Shown here: positions 52,349-60,477 of the stretch, in pieces
Layout of the letters: every line of letters begins with the position of its first letter
Position numbering within the stretch: position 1 is the first letter of the stretch
Source: Terriglobia bacterium
GTDB lineage: Bacteria > Acidobacteriota > Terriglobia > Acidiferrales > UBA7541
Direction of reading: 5' to 3'
Assembly: GCA_020073605.1 (NCBI GenBank)
Contig: JAIQEW010000005.1
Location: 1 to 64,000, forward strand
Length of the DNA stretch: 64,000 bases
Position numbers and translations under genes: made by a program
The notes under the pieces: generated by a model
Told to the model about the DNA's origin: nothing
Databases searched by the model: none
Seen by the model: the letters and a program-made list of their open reading frames with translations, nothing else

Positions 52349-53437
52349 ATGAAAATCATACGCAGAGTATTGTTGGCTCTGGTTGTGCTCGTAGTGCTGG
52401 TAGTCGTCGCCGCACTTTCCTACCGCGCGATGCGGCAACATCGAATCGCAAATGAGGTAAAGATCACTTCGCCGAATGGCATTGACGAAGCGAAGTTCAT
52501 CGAAGTCAACGGGGCGGAAGAATGGATTACGATTCGCGGAGACAACAAGGACAATCCCGTCATCCTGTTCCTGCACGGGGGGCCCTCAGAGGCCAATTCG
52601 CCGTTCGTCGAATTCTATACGCCGTTTGAGAAGGATTTTGTATTCGTCCAATGGGATCAACCCGGAGCCGGCAAAACCTATATCAGAGCGGGCAGCCATC
52701 AACCAAAGCTGACGATCGAGAGCATGGCAGCCGACGGCATAGCTGTAGCCGAATACGTGAAAAACGAGTTGCGCAAACCGACGATCATCCTGATCGGACA
52801 AGATTGGGGAGGAATGCTCGGCCTGCGCATGATCGAGCAGCGGCCGGACCTATTTGCGGCCTTCGCGGGGACGGGCCAAATTGTCGGCATGCTCGGCACA
52901 CAGGACGTGCTGTATCAATATGCATTGAGCCATGCGACCGCCAGCCGCGACCAGAAGATGCTCGATGCGCTCAAGCAGCTAGGCCCTCCGCCGTACGACA
53001 CTCTTGAACGCTACGGACAATTTCAAGAGTGCTGCCGGAATCCATTCTGGCCACCCGATGACGTCGCCGGGATAAATCGCATGCGGGGTTTACTGGTCGT
53101 CTCTCCAAGCTTGTCGATTGCGGAGGTGTCCGGGTGGATCAAGGGGTTGCGAACGGGCGAAAGAGAACTCGATACAATGCTGATGACGATGGAAGACCTG
53201 CGCAAAGCACATACGGCATTTTCCGTGCCGGTGTTCTTCATACAAGGCGGCGATGACAACGTCACGCCCACGAGTCTGGTGGCCGATTACATTTCGAAAA
53301 TCCAGGCGCCTGCCAAGAAATTGGATATCGTGCCGGGAGCGGGCCACTTTGTGATGTGGACGCACGCAGCCGAGTTCCTCAATTTCCTGCGCGAAGACGT
53401 ACGATCTGCCTCGATAAAGCCCGGCGTTGCGAACTGA
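52349..53437 (+). CDS. Membrane-anchored alpha/beta hydrolase with Asp nucleophile
   Basis: The 362-residue protein has an N-terminal anchor (residues 5-25) and a proline-iminopeptidase-like core with oxyanion motif F-L-H-G-G-P-S and F-V-Q-W-D-Q-P-G-A-G. The nucleophile elbow reads I-G-Q-D-W-G-G-M-L-G-L, where the family normally has Ser (G-x-S-W-G). This Asp elbow is like haloalkane dehalogenases and epoxide hydrolases. The acid (G-G-D-D-N) and His (G-A-G-H-F) are present. The substrate is unknown. Confidence 0.82.
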   Translation: MKIIRRVLLALVVLVVLVVVAALSYRAMRQHRIANEVKITSPNGIDEAKFIEVNGAEEWITIRGDNKDNPVILFLHGGPSEANSPFVEFYTPFEKDFVFVQWDQPGAGKTYIRAGSHQPKLTIESMAADGIAVAEYVKNELRKPTIILIGQDWGGMLGLRMIEQRPDLFAAFAGTGQIVGMLGTQDVLYQYALSHATASRDQKMLDALKQLGPPPYDTLERYGQFQECCRNPFWPPDDVAGINRMRGLLVVSPSLSIAEVSGWIKGLRTGERELDTMLMTMEDLRKAHTAFSVPVFFIQGGDDNVTPTSLVADYISKIQAPAKKLDIVPGAGHFVMWTHAAEFLNFLREDVRSASIKPGVAN

Positions 53438-53509
53438 CGCACAAACCGAATAGCGCCGTCAGATCAACCCCCGTGTAGACGCCGGCGGGCTCGCCTATTT
53501 CGGCCACAG

Positions 53510-54550
53510 CTACCAAAAATTCTGGAGCCGCTGAAACAACCAGAACGCGGCCGGAACTCCGAGGGCGTAAGCGCCGAGGACCTCCACGCGATTTAGCGCC
53601 AACCTGACAGGCTGCACTCCCGCCAGACGGGCGGCGCCGTACCCGGCCGCAATCAATGCGCACACACAGGCAATGAAAACCAACTGGCCTGCTTCGACGC
53701 CGGCGTTGAAAAACAGAAGCGCGGCGGCGATCTCATTTCGGGGAAGGCCCACCTCGCTCAATGCGGCGGCAAAACCAAAGCCGTGCAGCAAGCCGAAAGA
53801 GGAAGAGACCAGGAGAGGAAAGCGGCGTGCAAGACTCTCGGGGGCGGGGCGAGCGATCTCGCGCGCGAGAAAGAGGATCGAAAGGGCAATCCCCGCCTCG
53901 ATGGGCGCCACAGGCAGGCGCACAAACCCCAGCGCCGAGAGCGAAAGCGTCACGGAATGCGCAAGCGTAAAACCGGTTACCGCCACGGCAACGCGGCGTG
54001 CGGTCCGGGCAAGCAGGAGCAGCCCCGTGACAAACAACAGATGGTCAATGCCCGACCAGATATGCTTCACGCCGAGAATAAAATAGTCGCGCGCAACATT
54101 CCGCCAAGTCGTCGCCGGGGGAACAAGCCATTCCGTCTCGTCGGGCGGCAGCACGGCCGTGCGGGTGGTGCCGCTCGCCGAGCTTAACCGAAAAAGAGTT
54201 GAAAGCGATGGGTTGAAGAGCTTGTATTGAACTCCGATGCGCTGTCCTTCCAGGCCGGCTGGGCACGAAACCAGCATCGTCTCCATGCCTGCGCCGGCGG
54301 CATCCTGGATACTCCCCGGACGAACGGAACATCCGGCCGGCCAGGAGACGCTTGGCCAGTTGGCGGACTCAACCGATGGAGGAATCCGCACCTCGACGAA
54401 GTAAACGTGCTCCGGACGCTCGGCGATCATGATCGACAAGGGCCGGGCATCATGGGCACGCGCAAGGCCCGGGAACAGAAGAGAAGACCCGAGGCATGCC
54501 GTCAGAAAAACTATCAGCCGCCAAGGCTGGGCCTTTTTTGGAGGTATCAC
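53510..54550 (-). CDS. HupE/UreJ family membrane protein
   Basis: The 346-residue protein has a signal peptide or first helix, an N-terminal extracytoplasmic domain of about 120 residues, and a HupE/UreJ-type membrane half with G-V-K-H-I-W-S-G-I-D-H-L-L-F near residue 158 and F-G-L-L-H-G-F-G-F-A near 250. Related proteins carry nickel or cobalt, but this longer subfamily is uncharacterised. The start is GTG 54550, which overlaps the upstream PPIase stop by GTGA. Confidence 0.82.
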   Translation of the reverse strand: MIPPKKAQPWRLIVFLTACLGSSLLFPGLARAHDARPLSIMIAERPEHVYFVEVRIPPSVESANWPSVSWPAGCSVRPGSIQDAAGAGMETMLVSCPAGLEGQRIGVQYKLFNPSLSTLFRLSSASGTTRTAVLPPDETEWLVPPATTWRNVARDYFILGVKHIWSGIDHLLFVTGLLLLARTARRVAVAVTGFTLAHSVTLSLSALGFVRLPVAPIEAGIALSILFLAREIARPAPESLARRFPLLVSSSFGLLHGFGFAAALSEVGLPRNEIAAALLFFNAGVEAGQLVFIACVCALIAAGYGAARLAGVQPVRLALNRVEVLGAYALGVPAAFWLFQRLQNFW

Positions 54551-55449
54551 TGTGAAATCGAGCCTCCAAGGTCTTTCTGCACTATTTTGTATTGGCCGGC
54601 CAGCTGGTTCAGGGATCTCGAACGCGCGTCTTCTATCTGATCGCGCAGCCAGTCATCCGCCACCTGCGACCTGATTTCGTTGAGTTCCGGGATACGTGCT
54701 TCGGTGAGCCGCGTCATCAGGACAACGTGATAGCCATAGGTGGATCGGATCGGTCCGATCCAGTGTTTCTCCGCAGGAGCGCTTTGTTTCAGCTCCGAGA
54801 CGAAGTCGTTGCCAAAGTGGCTCGCCACGTAATCAAATGTCCTTTCGACATAGTTCTGCAGGAAGGGAAAGCGGTCTCCATACTTTGGGGCATCGCTGAA
54901 GGGGGCGCCGCCGGCGTTGAGTGTATCTTTCAGGCGCAGGGCCGATTCTCGCGCCTCCTTGTCGCCACGCACCGAAGAATCGAAAAAAATATGTGTGAAT
55001 GTCACCGAAGGATCGACGGCATAACGCTTCCTGTTCTTCTGAAAGTATTCGGCGAGCACGGCGTCGCTCGGCTCAGCGCGGCCTTCGGCCACGTCCTCGA
55101 TTAAGAAGCGCATTTTCTGCACGAGACGCTGCCGGATAACGTAATCACTTTGCTCCAGCCCCATCGCCTTGGCCTCGCGGTAGAGGATTTCCTCCTGGAC
55201 ATACTGGTCCACGAGATCCTTCCGCTCCGCTGGAGTCATTGCCTCAAGCTGCGAGGAGAAGAACTCCGGCTTGAAGGCATTGGAACGATACTGCAAGAAA
55301 TTCAGCAGCGATTCCTTGTCCACGACAATCGTCTTGTCGGATGCCAGGGCAGACCCGGCGCGGTGCGTCAGGCCGAAAATTCCGAATAGAATTCCGCCGG
55401 CCACAAGGAAGTGAAGCAGCGGTTCTCGCAGGAAGCGTCGTAATCTCAT
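54547..55449 (-). CDS. Periplasmic peptidyl-prolyl isomerase (parvulin-like)
   Basis: The 300-residue protein has an N-terminal anchor (L-L-H-F-L-V-A-G-G-I-L-F-G-I-F-G-L), a SurA-type helical region (L-V-D-Q-Y-V-Q-E-E-I-L-Y-R-E-A), and a parvulin domain whose end reads W-I-G-P-I-R-S-T-Y-G-Y-H-V-V. It folds exported proteins. ATG 55449 overlaps the DUF3604 stop by ATGA. Confidence 0.85.
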   Translation of the reverse strand: MRLRRFLREPLLHFLVAGGILFGIFGLTHRAGSALASDKTIVVDKESLLNFLQYRSNAFKPEFFSSQLEAMTPAERKDLVDQYVQEEILYREAKAMGLEQSDYVIRQRLVQKMRFLIEDVAEGRAEPSDAVLAEYFQKNRKRYAVDPSVTFTHIFFDSSVRGDKEARESALRLKDTLNAGGAPFSDAPKYGDRFPFLQNYVERTFDYVASHFGNDFVSELKQSAPAEKHWIGPIRSTYGYHVVLMTRLTEARIPELNEIRSQVADDWLRDQIEDARSRSLNQLAGQYKIVQKDLGGSISQ

Positions 55450-57263
55450 TTTGGCGCTCGAGGGGTGTACCAAATCGGCGAAGAATAGGCCCTTTCCTGT
55501 ATTGTGGCCGGTTGGTGCGTCTCTTTGACATCGATGCCGAGCGCCACGGCATCGTAGGTTGAGTGGCGCGGCGTCGGTATCTCAAGAACGCGGACGTAAT
55601 AGAACGTCCTCTGCGCCGGATTGAAATCCGGGTCCGTCCACACGGTTGCCAGCTGCGCCGTCCCAATAGTGTTCGAATACGTTGCGGTTCGGACATCGAC
55701 CGTGTTGCCCACGGCCGGCAGCTTTCCTTCGCTGTTCAACTTGCGCTCGCCGGCCCAGGCAGCGTTGTAGACATGCTCGTGAGTCTGGCCCGAGGCGTCA
55801 AGCCAGCCTTTGATAACCTGGATGCGATCGAGGTTGCCGCTCGTAGGATCTTTCACGGCATAGATCAGAAGGGAAGGAGCTTTCCCTTTCGGCGCGTTCC
55901 AAAGGTCCCCACCCATGGGAACCCCTTTGCTATAGCCCGCCTTGGATACGTCCTTTGCATCGGCGTCAATCTTCGTAAAGGAATAGCCGCCGAATACGCG
56001 CAAGGAGATGCGCGGCCCGGTTGTGGCATAGACTTCCTTGCGTTTGAAAGCTGCGGCAATCGCCTCACGTGTGTTTGCCGTTGCCCACACACCAGCAATG
56101 CCGCTCGCCGACATTTCCCAGGCTGGGAATATGACCGGCGAAGAGGGCCGATAGCGCTCTTGAGGCAACGCGTCCATCGCAAGCTTGCCGAGGAAATTGT
56201 TCTCTTCGACTGACGAAAGTCCCGTGTGAGAATCGGTGCTTCCGATCATGCCGAACTTGTACGGATTCGCGCCTGTGTTCTGTTCGATCTCCAGCCCGCG
56301 CAGAAGGGCGTAGCGCACATAATCGCCCTTATTGGGCGGAGTCGGAGTACCGATGAGCAACTTCCTGCGGATCTCGAAGTCGGCAAATTCGTCGTTGGGG
56401 GACAACTCGGGAAGGACTTCGGAAGTCCCTTTGACTTGGGTTGCCTCCACAACGGGTTCCCACCGCATTCGCATGCGGGCGTATTCAGCGGTTATCGTGC
56501 GGCCGGCACTGTCCACCATATCGAACATGAGGCCGCCCGAAAGGTTCGAGTTGTGCGGGATGGCTATGAATTCGGCGCCCGTCTCCTTCTCCGTTTTCTC
56601 CAGCCAATGCCAAAGGTCTTCCGGCTTTTGGCTTTCGTTCGAACTGAAGGGTATGAATTTCTTTGCCGTGGCGGCATCCGAAGGGGTAAAAATCACGCGG
56701 TGCAGGTTTTTCCAGTCTGGAGCGGAGGACCACTCCCACCCCGCGAATGCTGTGAACTTGCCAGGTTCGTTATAGCGTTCAGCCGCATCCACCTGCGCTG
56801 CCCACGTTCCCCGGCGAATCTCGATGGTGAAGAGTTGCTTGTACACTTCCTGGCGCTCTTCCGGCTTGAAGTTCATGACGGACCGGCGCGGGTCGGCTTG
56901 GAGCTCTGCCCTCAGCCGCTTCCCCCATTCGGTCGCAAGCATCTGCGCATTCCCCTTCAAGAGCTCCGTCTGCAGGCTCATCAGCTCGGCGTGATCCGAT
57001 ACCACGAGGAAATCGAGGGGGCGCGCGATGCGCACGCGCGTCCGGAGGGACGGGTGGAGAACAGGCAATCCCTTGGCGAAGCGATAGGCCGTGTCCGGAT
57101 CGGCGTTTATGTTTCCCGTGCTGAACGCGTCAATGGAATTCGACGTGTGCAGATGCGTATCCCCCCAATAGAGATGCGTTTCTTGAGAATTCGCGCGGAG
57201 TGTTACCAGCATCCCTACAATGACAAGCAATAGAAACCGCAGCAAGATAGTTTGCCTGCTCAC
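55446..57263 (-). CDS. Exported DUF3604 protein
   Basis: The 605-residue protein has a signal peptide (residues 1 to about 26) and a PHP-like metal-binding start (Y-W-G-D-T-H-L-H-T-S) with V-V-S-D-H-A-E, I-P-H-N-S-N-L-S, and G-S-T-D-S-H-T-G. The pattern implies a hydrolase with bound metals, but the substrate is unknown. It is first of three coupled genes (DUF3604, PPIase, HupE-like), a set whose common order suggests one pathway. Confidence 0.85.
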   Translation of the reverse strand: MSRQTILLRFLLLVIVGMLVTLRANSQETHLYWGDTHLHTSNSIDAFSTGNINADPDTAYRFAKGLPVLHPSLRTRVRIARPLDFLVVSDHAELMSLQTELLKGNAQMLATEWGKRLRAELQADPRRSVMNFKPEERQEVYKQLFTIEIRRGTWAAQVDAAERYNEPGKFTAFAGWEWSSAPDWKNLHRVIFTPSDAATAKKFIPFSSNESQKPEDLWHWLEKTEKETGAEFIAIPHNSNLSGGLMFDMVDSAGRTITAEYARMRMRWEPVVEATQVKGTSEVLPELSPNDEFADFEIRRKLLIGTPTPPNKGDYVRYALLRGLEIEQNTGANPYKFGMIGSTDSHTGLSSVEENNFLGKLAMDALPQERYRPSSPVIFPAWEMSASGIAGVWATANTREAIAAAFKRKEVYATTGPRISLRVFGGYSFTKIDADAKDVSKAGYSKGVPMGGDLWNAPKGKAPSLLIYAVKDPTSGNLDRIQVIKGWLDASGQTHEHVYNAAWAGERKLNSEGKLPAVGNTVDVRTATYSNTIGTAQLATVWTDPDFNPAQRTFYYVRVLEIPTPRHSTYDAVALGIDVKETHQPATIQERAYSSPIWYTPRAPK

Positions 57264-57644
57264 GAAGTCGCTCCTATTCGGGTTTTTTGCGATCCCTCAA
57301 TATCTGCAAGATGTTCAGCGCCATGGGGCGGCTTGCCATCCTCCGAGCCGGAATGAACCGCGCTTTTGCCAGGGGCACCGACAACCCTGTCCGTTACAGG
57401 GGATTTATAAGCATCTCTTTCCACTCGCACAAGGGGAAACTAGACCTTGCCACACTGCGGCGGCGATTCTTAGTTCTTATGTGGCAGAAGAAAGCGCGAG
57501 TTCCATTCTGACTTCCCCTTATCACCAGCTAACAGTTAACCGGACGTCGATAACTCCCGATTAGTCGGATTACCGGAGAAGTTCGTTCCATTACCCACTT
57601 GTACGGTTAGCGCGTTAATCAGGAGTTGTCTCCGCGACGGAACA
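57264..57644. other. Intergenic region with repeat copy D
   Basis: The 381 bp contain the upstream region of the DUF3604 operon and repeat copy D (57551-57629). A small hairpin, CCCTGT-CCGTT-ACAGGG, is at 57385-57401. No convincing gene is present. Confidence 0.5.
57551..57629 (+). repeat. Palindromic repeat copy D (full length)
   Basis: The left arm TAACTCCCGATTAGTCGGAT continues TACCGGAGAAGTT. The right arm is ACTTGTACGGTTAGCGCG and TTAATCAGGAGTTG. It is the closest copy to a consensus. Confidence 0.88.
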
Positions 57645-57950
57645 TCAGTTTTCATACTTGCGTAAGCCGCAGTGAACGCATCGCCTCGCAAGGAAACTCA
57701 GGTCGTACCACCAAGTCCCTGAGAACCATTTTCCGCAACGAGGACATGGCCACATCCGCACGCGGGTTCCCGCAAACACGAATAGACCCATCCAGAAGAA
57801 CGCCACGACGAAACCAGGTATCAGCGTGTCGAACAACTTTTTTGAGACAAATGCAACCGTGGCGCATACAGGCACGTAACTGGCGAAAACCAGCCAAAAC
57901 TGATTCCTGCGCCGTTTATACTCCTGCCAATCTCGTTGGTAATCGCTCAT
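57645..57950 (-). CDS. Two-helix membrane protein with C-terminal zinc ribbon
   Basis: The 101-residue protein begins M-S-D-Y-Q-R-D-W-Q-E-Y-K and has two membrane helices (about 18-36 and 43-61). It ends in a double Cys-pair zinc ribbon: C-P-R-C-G-K-W-F and C-V-H-C-G. ATG 57950 is preferred. The function is unknown. Confidence 0.7.
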   Translation of the reverse strand: MSDYQRDWQEYKRRRNQFWLVFASYVPVCATVAFVSKKLFDTLIPGFVVAFFWMGLFVFAGTRVRMWPCPRCGKWFSGTWWYDLSFLARRCVHCGLRKYEN

Positions 57951-58033
57951 CGGTTGGTACGGGCGCGAGACAACAACCTTAGGGTATCTGCCGCATGCGG
58001 ACCTCGCAGTGCTATCCGCCAGGGCCTTTTCTC

Positions 58034-58062
58034 TTGACATCTTAATTATACCCGGATATTAT
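58034..58062 (+). promoter_or_regulatory. Strong sigma-70 promoter for the DUF2239 gene
   Basis: A perfect TTGACA (58034-58039) and TATTAT (58057-58062) are separated by exactly 17 bp. This is the best promoter match seen in the window. It stands 33 bp before the DUF2239 start at 58095. Confidence 0.8.
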
Positions 58063-58094
58063 GGTTTTACCAGGAGCGAAATGCTAAGGCCCAC

Positions 58095-58715
58095 ATGGTT
58101 GAATTTCATACTACACGGTATACCGCTTTCATGGGAACGAAAGCCATCGCCTGTGGCGATGTGCGGGACGTTGCGCTGAAGGCCAAAGCGGCCATCGATC
58201 GCTACAAGTGGGCGCAGGTGCTGATTTTTGATGATATTACCAGCGCCTTGGTTGAGGTGGATTTTCGCGGCAGCGCTGCGGACGTTTTGCGGCGAATAGA
58301 CGCTCAGTCCTCAGCCGGTGCCGCGCGGGTCAGCGAACCGCGTAAAACCGAAGGAGAAACGAGGCACCCCGGCCGACCGAAGTTGGGCGTCATAGCCCGC
58401 GAAGTTACTCTGTTGCCGCGGCATTGGGACTGGCTGGCAAGTCAGCCCGGGGGTGCATCGGTCACATTGCGCAAGCTGGTGGAGCTGGCAAGACGAGCAA
58501 ACCAGGGCAGAGACCGCAAGCGACGTTCGCAAGAGTCGGCGTATCGGTTCTTGTCTGCTATGGCGGGGAACGAGCCAGGCTTCGAAGAAGCGCTCAGATG
58601 CCTGTTCGCAGACAAGCGGGAAGAGTTCGACCAGATTGTCGAACCGTGGCCTATCGATGTCCGGGAGCACGCGAAGAAGTTGGCCGCTGTGGCGTTCGAG
58701 AGCTCGGAGGGATGA
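58095..58715 (+). CDS. DUF2239 family protein
   Basis: The 206-residue protein has the family start (Y-T-A-F-x-G-T-x-x-I-A-x-G), a V-D-F-R-G segment, and the highly characteristic R-P-K-L-G-V-I-A-R-E-V-T-L-L-P-R-H-W-D-W-L and Q-P-G-G-A-S-V-T-L-R-K-L-V. The function is unknown. Translation probably starts at ATG 58095, with TAAGG upstream. A better Shine-Dalgarno (AGGAG) serves an out-of-frame ATG at 58081. Confidence 0.87.
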   Translation: MVEFHTTRYTAFMGTKAIACGDVRDVALKAKAAIDRYKWAQVLIFDDITSALVEVDFRGSAADVLRRIDAQSSAGAARVSEPRKTEGETRHPGRPKLGVIAREVTLLPRHWDWLASQPGGASVTLRKLVELARRANQGRDRKRRSQESAYRFLSAMAGNEPGFEEALRCLFADKREEFDQIVEPWPIDVREHAKKLAAVAFESSEG

Positions 58716-58957
58716 GCAAGATAGATTCGAACCCGCGCAAGGAAACTGTTACGGAATTGAAAGGCCGGAAACCGCTGGTAGGCCTATTCACGGTAACGTG
58801 GACAGGTAGAGGCATATTTCGCAAGTCGGGCTCGATGCCGACAAAACGCTCTTTATCACGCGGCGTGAGGTGCGCGGCTCCATGAGTGTGGTTGGCAGAC
58901 AAGTACTTTGACATGTGATGGTTGTGAGTATTTGAGAGCGGCTCTGCGTGTTAGTTC

Positions 58958-59575
58958 ATGGAGAGACAGAAGACCGCCGCGACGATGAGCGACACGGGTT
59001 TGGCACAAGTGCTGTCCCAAGTCCGGGCGGGAGATGCCGACGCCTGGGGCGAGCTCTATCGCCGATACGCGCCGGCAATTTTCAGGTTTTGCCGCCGGCT
59101 GATCCCGGCGCGCGAGGATGCGGAAGACGCGACCACGGAAATCTTCATGAAAGTGCGGCAGAAACTCGGGACGTACGATTCCTCGCGGCCTTTCACCGCG
59201 TGGCTCTACAAGGTCGCGAGCAATCATTGCTGGGACACGCTGCGTCGCCGGCGGATTCGGCAGGACCTCGAAACCGGCGACGTGGACGCGCTGCCGCTGG
59301 AGCATCCCGATCCCGGGCAGCTCGAACGCCTTCAGGCGGAGCACACCAGCAAAGAAGTGCGCACCGGGCTGGCGCGGCTTCCCGATCGCGCGAGGATGGC
59401 GCTGGTGCTGCGATATTTCGCGGACATGAGTTACGAGGAAATAGCGGACACGCTGGGAGTGCGGCGCGCGTTCGTAGGAGTGCTGCTGCTGCGCGCGCGG
59501 CATCAGTTGCGCGACGCATTGAGCGGGAGCGGCGAGGCAAACACGAAGAAAGCTTCGGCAGGGGATGCGCGATGA
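58958..59575 (+). CDS. ECF-type RNA polymerase sigma factor
   Basis: The 205-residue protein has region 2 (A-E-D-A-T-T-E-I-F-M-K-V and F-T-A-W-L-Y-K-V-A-S-N) and region 4 (L-P-D-R-A-R-M-A-L-V-L-R and S-Y-E-E-I-A-D-T-L-G-V-R). It should be controlled by a following anti-sigma gene, but the reading frame after its ATGA overlap is degenerate (59572-59934). ATG 58985 is a possible later start. Confidence 0.9.
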   Translation: MERQKTAATMSDTGLAQVLSQVRAGDADAWGELYRRYAPAIFRFCRRLIPAREDAEDATTEIFMKVRQKLGTYDSSRPFTAWLYKVASNHCWDTLRRRRIRQDLETGDVDALPLEHPDPGQLERLQAEHTSKEVRTGLARLPDRARMALVLRYFADMSYEEIADTLGVRRAFVGVLLLRARHQLRDALSGSGEANTKKASAGDAR

Positions 59576-59934
59576 AGCAATCCGATGGTCATTTCGATGA
59601 GATGTATCTGCTGCTATATAGGCACTGTTTGCTGGTTGATCGTTGTTTCGAATCGCTGGCCCTCAGTCCGGATGATCTTGCTTGCGGAGCAATCGGACTT
59701 GATTGGACTCGACCGAGCAACATTAGCGCAAGTAATTCTCTGTACGCAAACTCTTGGCGAAGATCCCGCGCGAATCCGGAAAAATGGACGGCTGGAGATA
59801 ACACGCCTTATGGTTCTCCGGCCAGCACAAGAATCATTCTGAGCAATTGCCCCTCGGGAATTGGGCGTGCCGTTGCAGAGAGACGAACGCGGTCAAAGCA
59901 CATTGACAACTACCTCGAAAGGAGTGCGCCATGA
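59572..59934 (+). pseudogene. Degenerate frame in the place of an anti-sigma gene
   Basis: The frame starts at the ATGA overlap with the sigma factor gene and encodes 120 residues. The first 25 look like the start of an anti-sigma protein (H-F-D-E-M-Y-L-L-L-Y). No zinc-finger H-x3-C-x2-C motif or membrane helix follows, and the rest looks random and lower in GC. It may be a remnant or an insertion scar. Confidence 0.4.
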
Positions 59935-60227
59935 TCGGTGTATTCGTAACATTTCGCTACTGACATGATTTCGATGAGCGAGGCGTGCGGAAGATCGCTG
60001 AGACCGCGCGTGCAACGTTTGAGGGAATGCCAGGATTACGCTCAAAGGCGTTCACGCTCAACTCCGGAAAGCGTGAGGCCACGAACTTTTACGTTTGGGA
60101 GTCAGAGGACGCAGCTAAAGCGTTCTTCACCGATGAGCTTCTCGAGCGAGTAACCGGTCTCTACAATGTACGCCCTACCGTAGAGTTCGTGCAGATTGCC
60201 ACGCTAGTGGAGAACGTTCGAGCATGA
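59931..60227 (+). pseudogene. YdhR-like monooxygenase-fold gene with in-frame TGA
   Basis: AAAGGAG precedes ATG 59931, whose frame reads M-I-G-V-F-V-T-F-R-Y, then TGA (59961-59963), then continues H-D-F-D-E-R-G-V-R-K-I-A-E to a normal end at 60227. The downstream part resembles small YdhR/ABM-type dimeric alpha-beta proteins (F-Y-V-W-E-S-E-D-A-A-K-A-F-F). Both sides fit one protein of about 98 residues. A GTG restart at 59985 would make an 80-residue product. Confidence 0.65.
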
Positions 60228-60367
60228 AATCCGAAGATGCTCACGCCATATCCCTCCAGATTTTTGAGCTTCTTGGAAGAAGTTGAGCATCTTCAAAGGC
60301 GCTAATCACATCTTCTTCTGATTCTGAGGTCTGCTCGAAGAAGTAGAGAGCGGATGGTCGTTATCTC

Positions 60368-60445
60368 AACTCCCGATTAGTCGGATAACCGGACAAATCG
60401 GTACTGGGACCCAACTTGTCCGGCAACACCGTTTATCGGTACGAA
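60368..60445 (+). repeat. Palindromic repeat copy E (full length)
   Basis: The left arm AACTCCCGATTAGTCGGATA continues ACCGGACAAAT. The right arm is AACTTGTCCGGCAACACCG and TTTATCGGTACG. It lies between the broken YdhR-like gene and mtgA. Confidence 0.85.
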
Positions 60446-60477
60446 TTTTCCAAGGTTCTCAAGAATGTGATGCGCGA

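Noticed and set aside
58730..58748. tRNA T-arm-like sequence on the minus strand
   Set aside because: A GGTTCGAA-like core is visible, but the flanks do not form a T-stem or acceptor stem and it abuts the DUF2239 stop.
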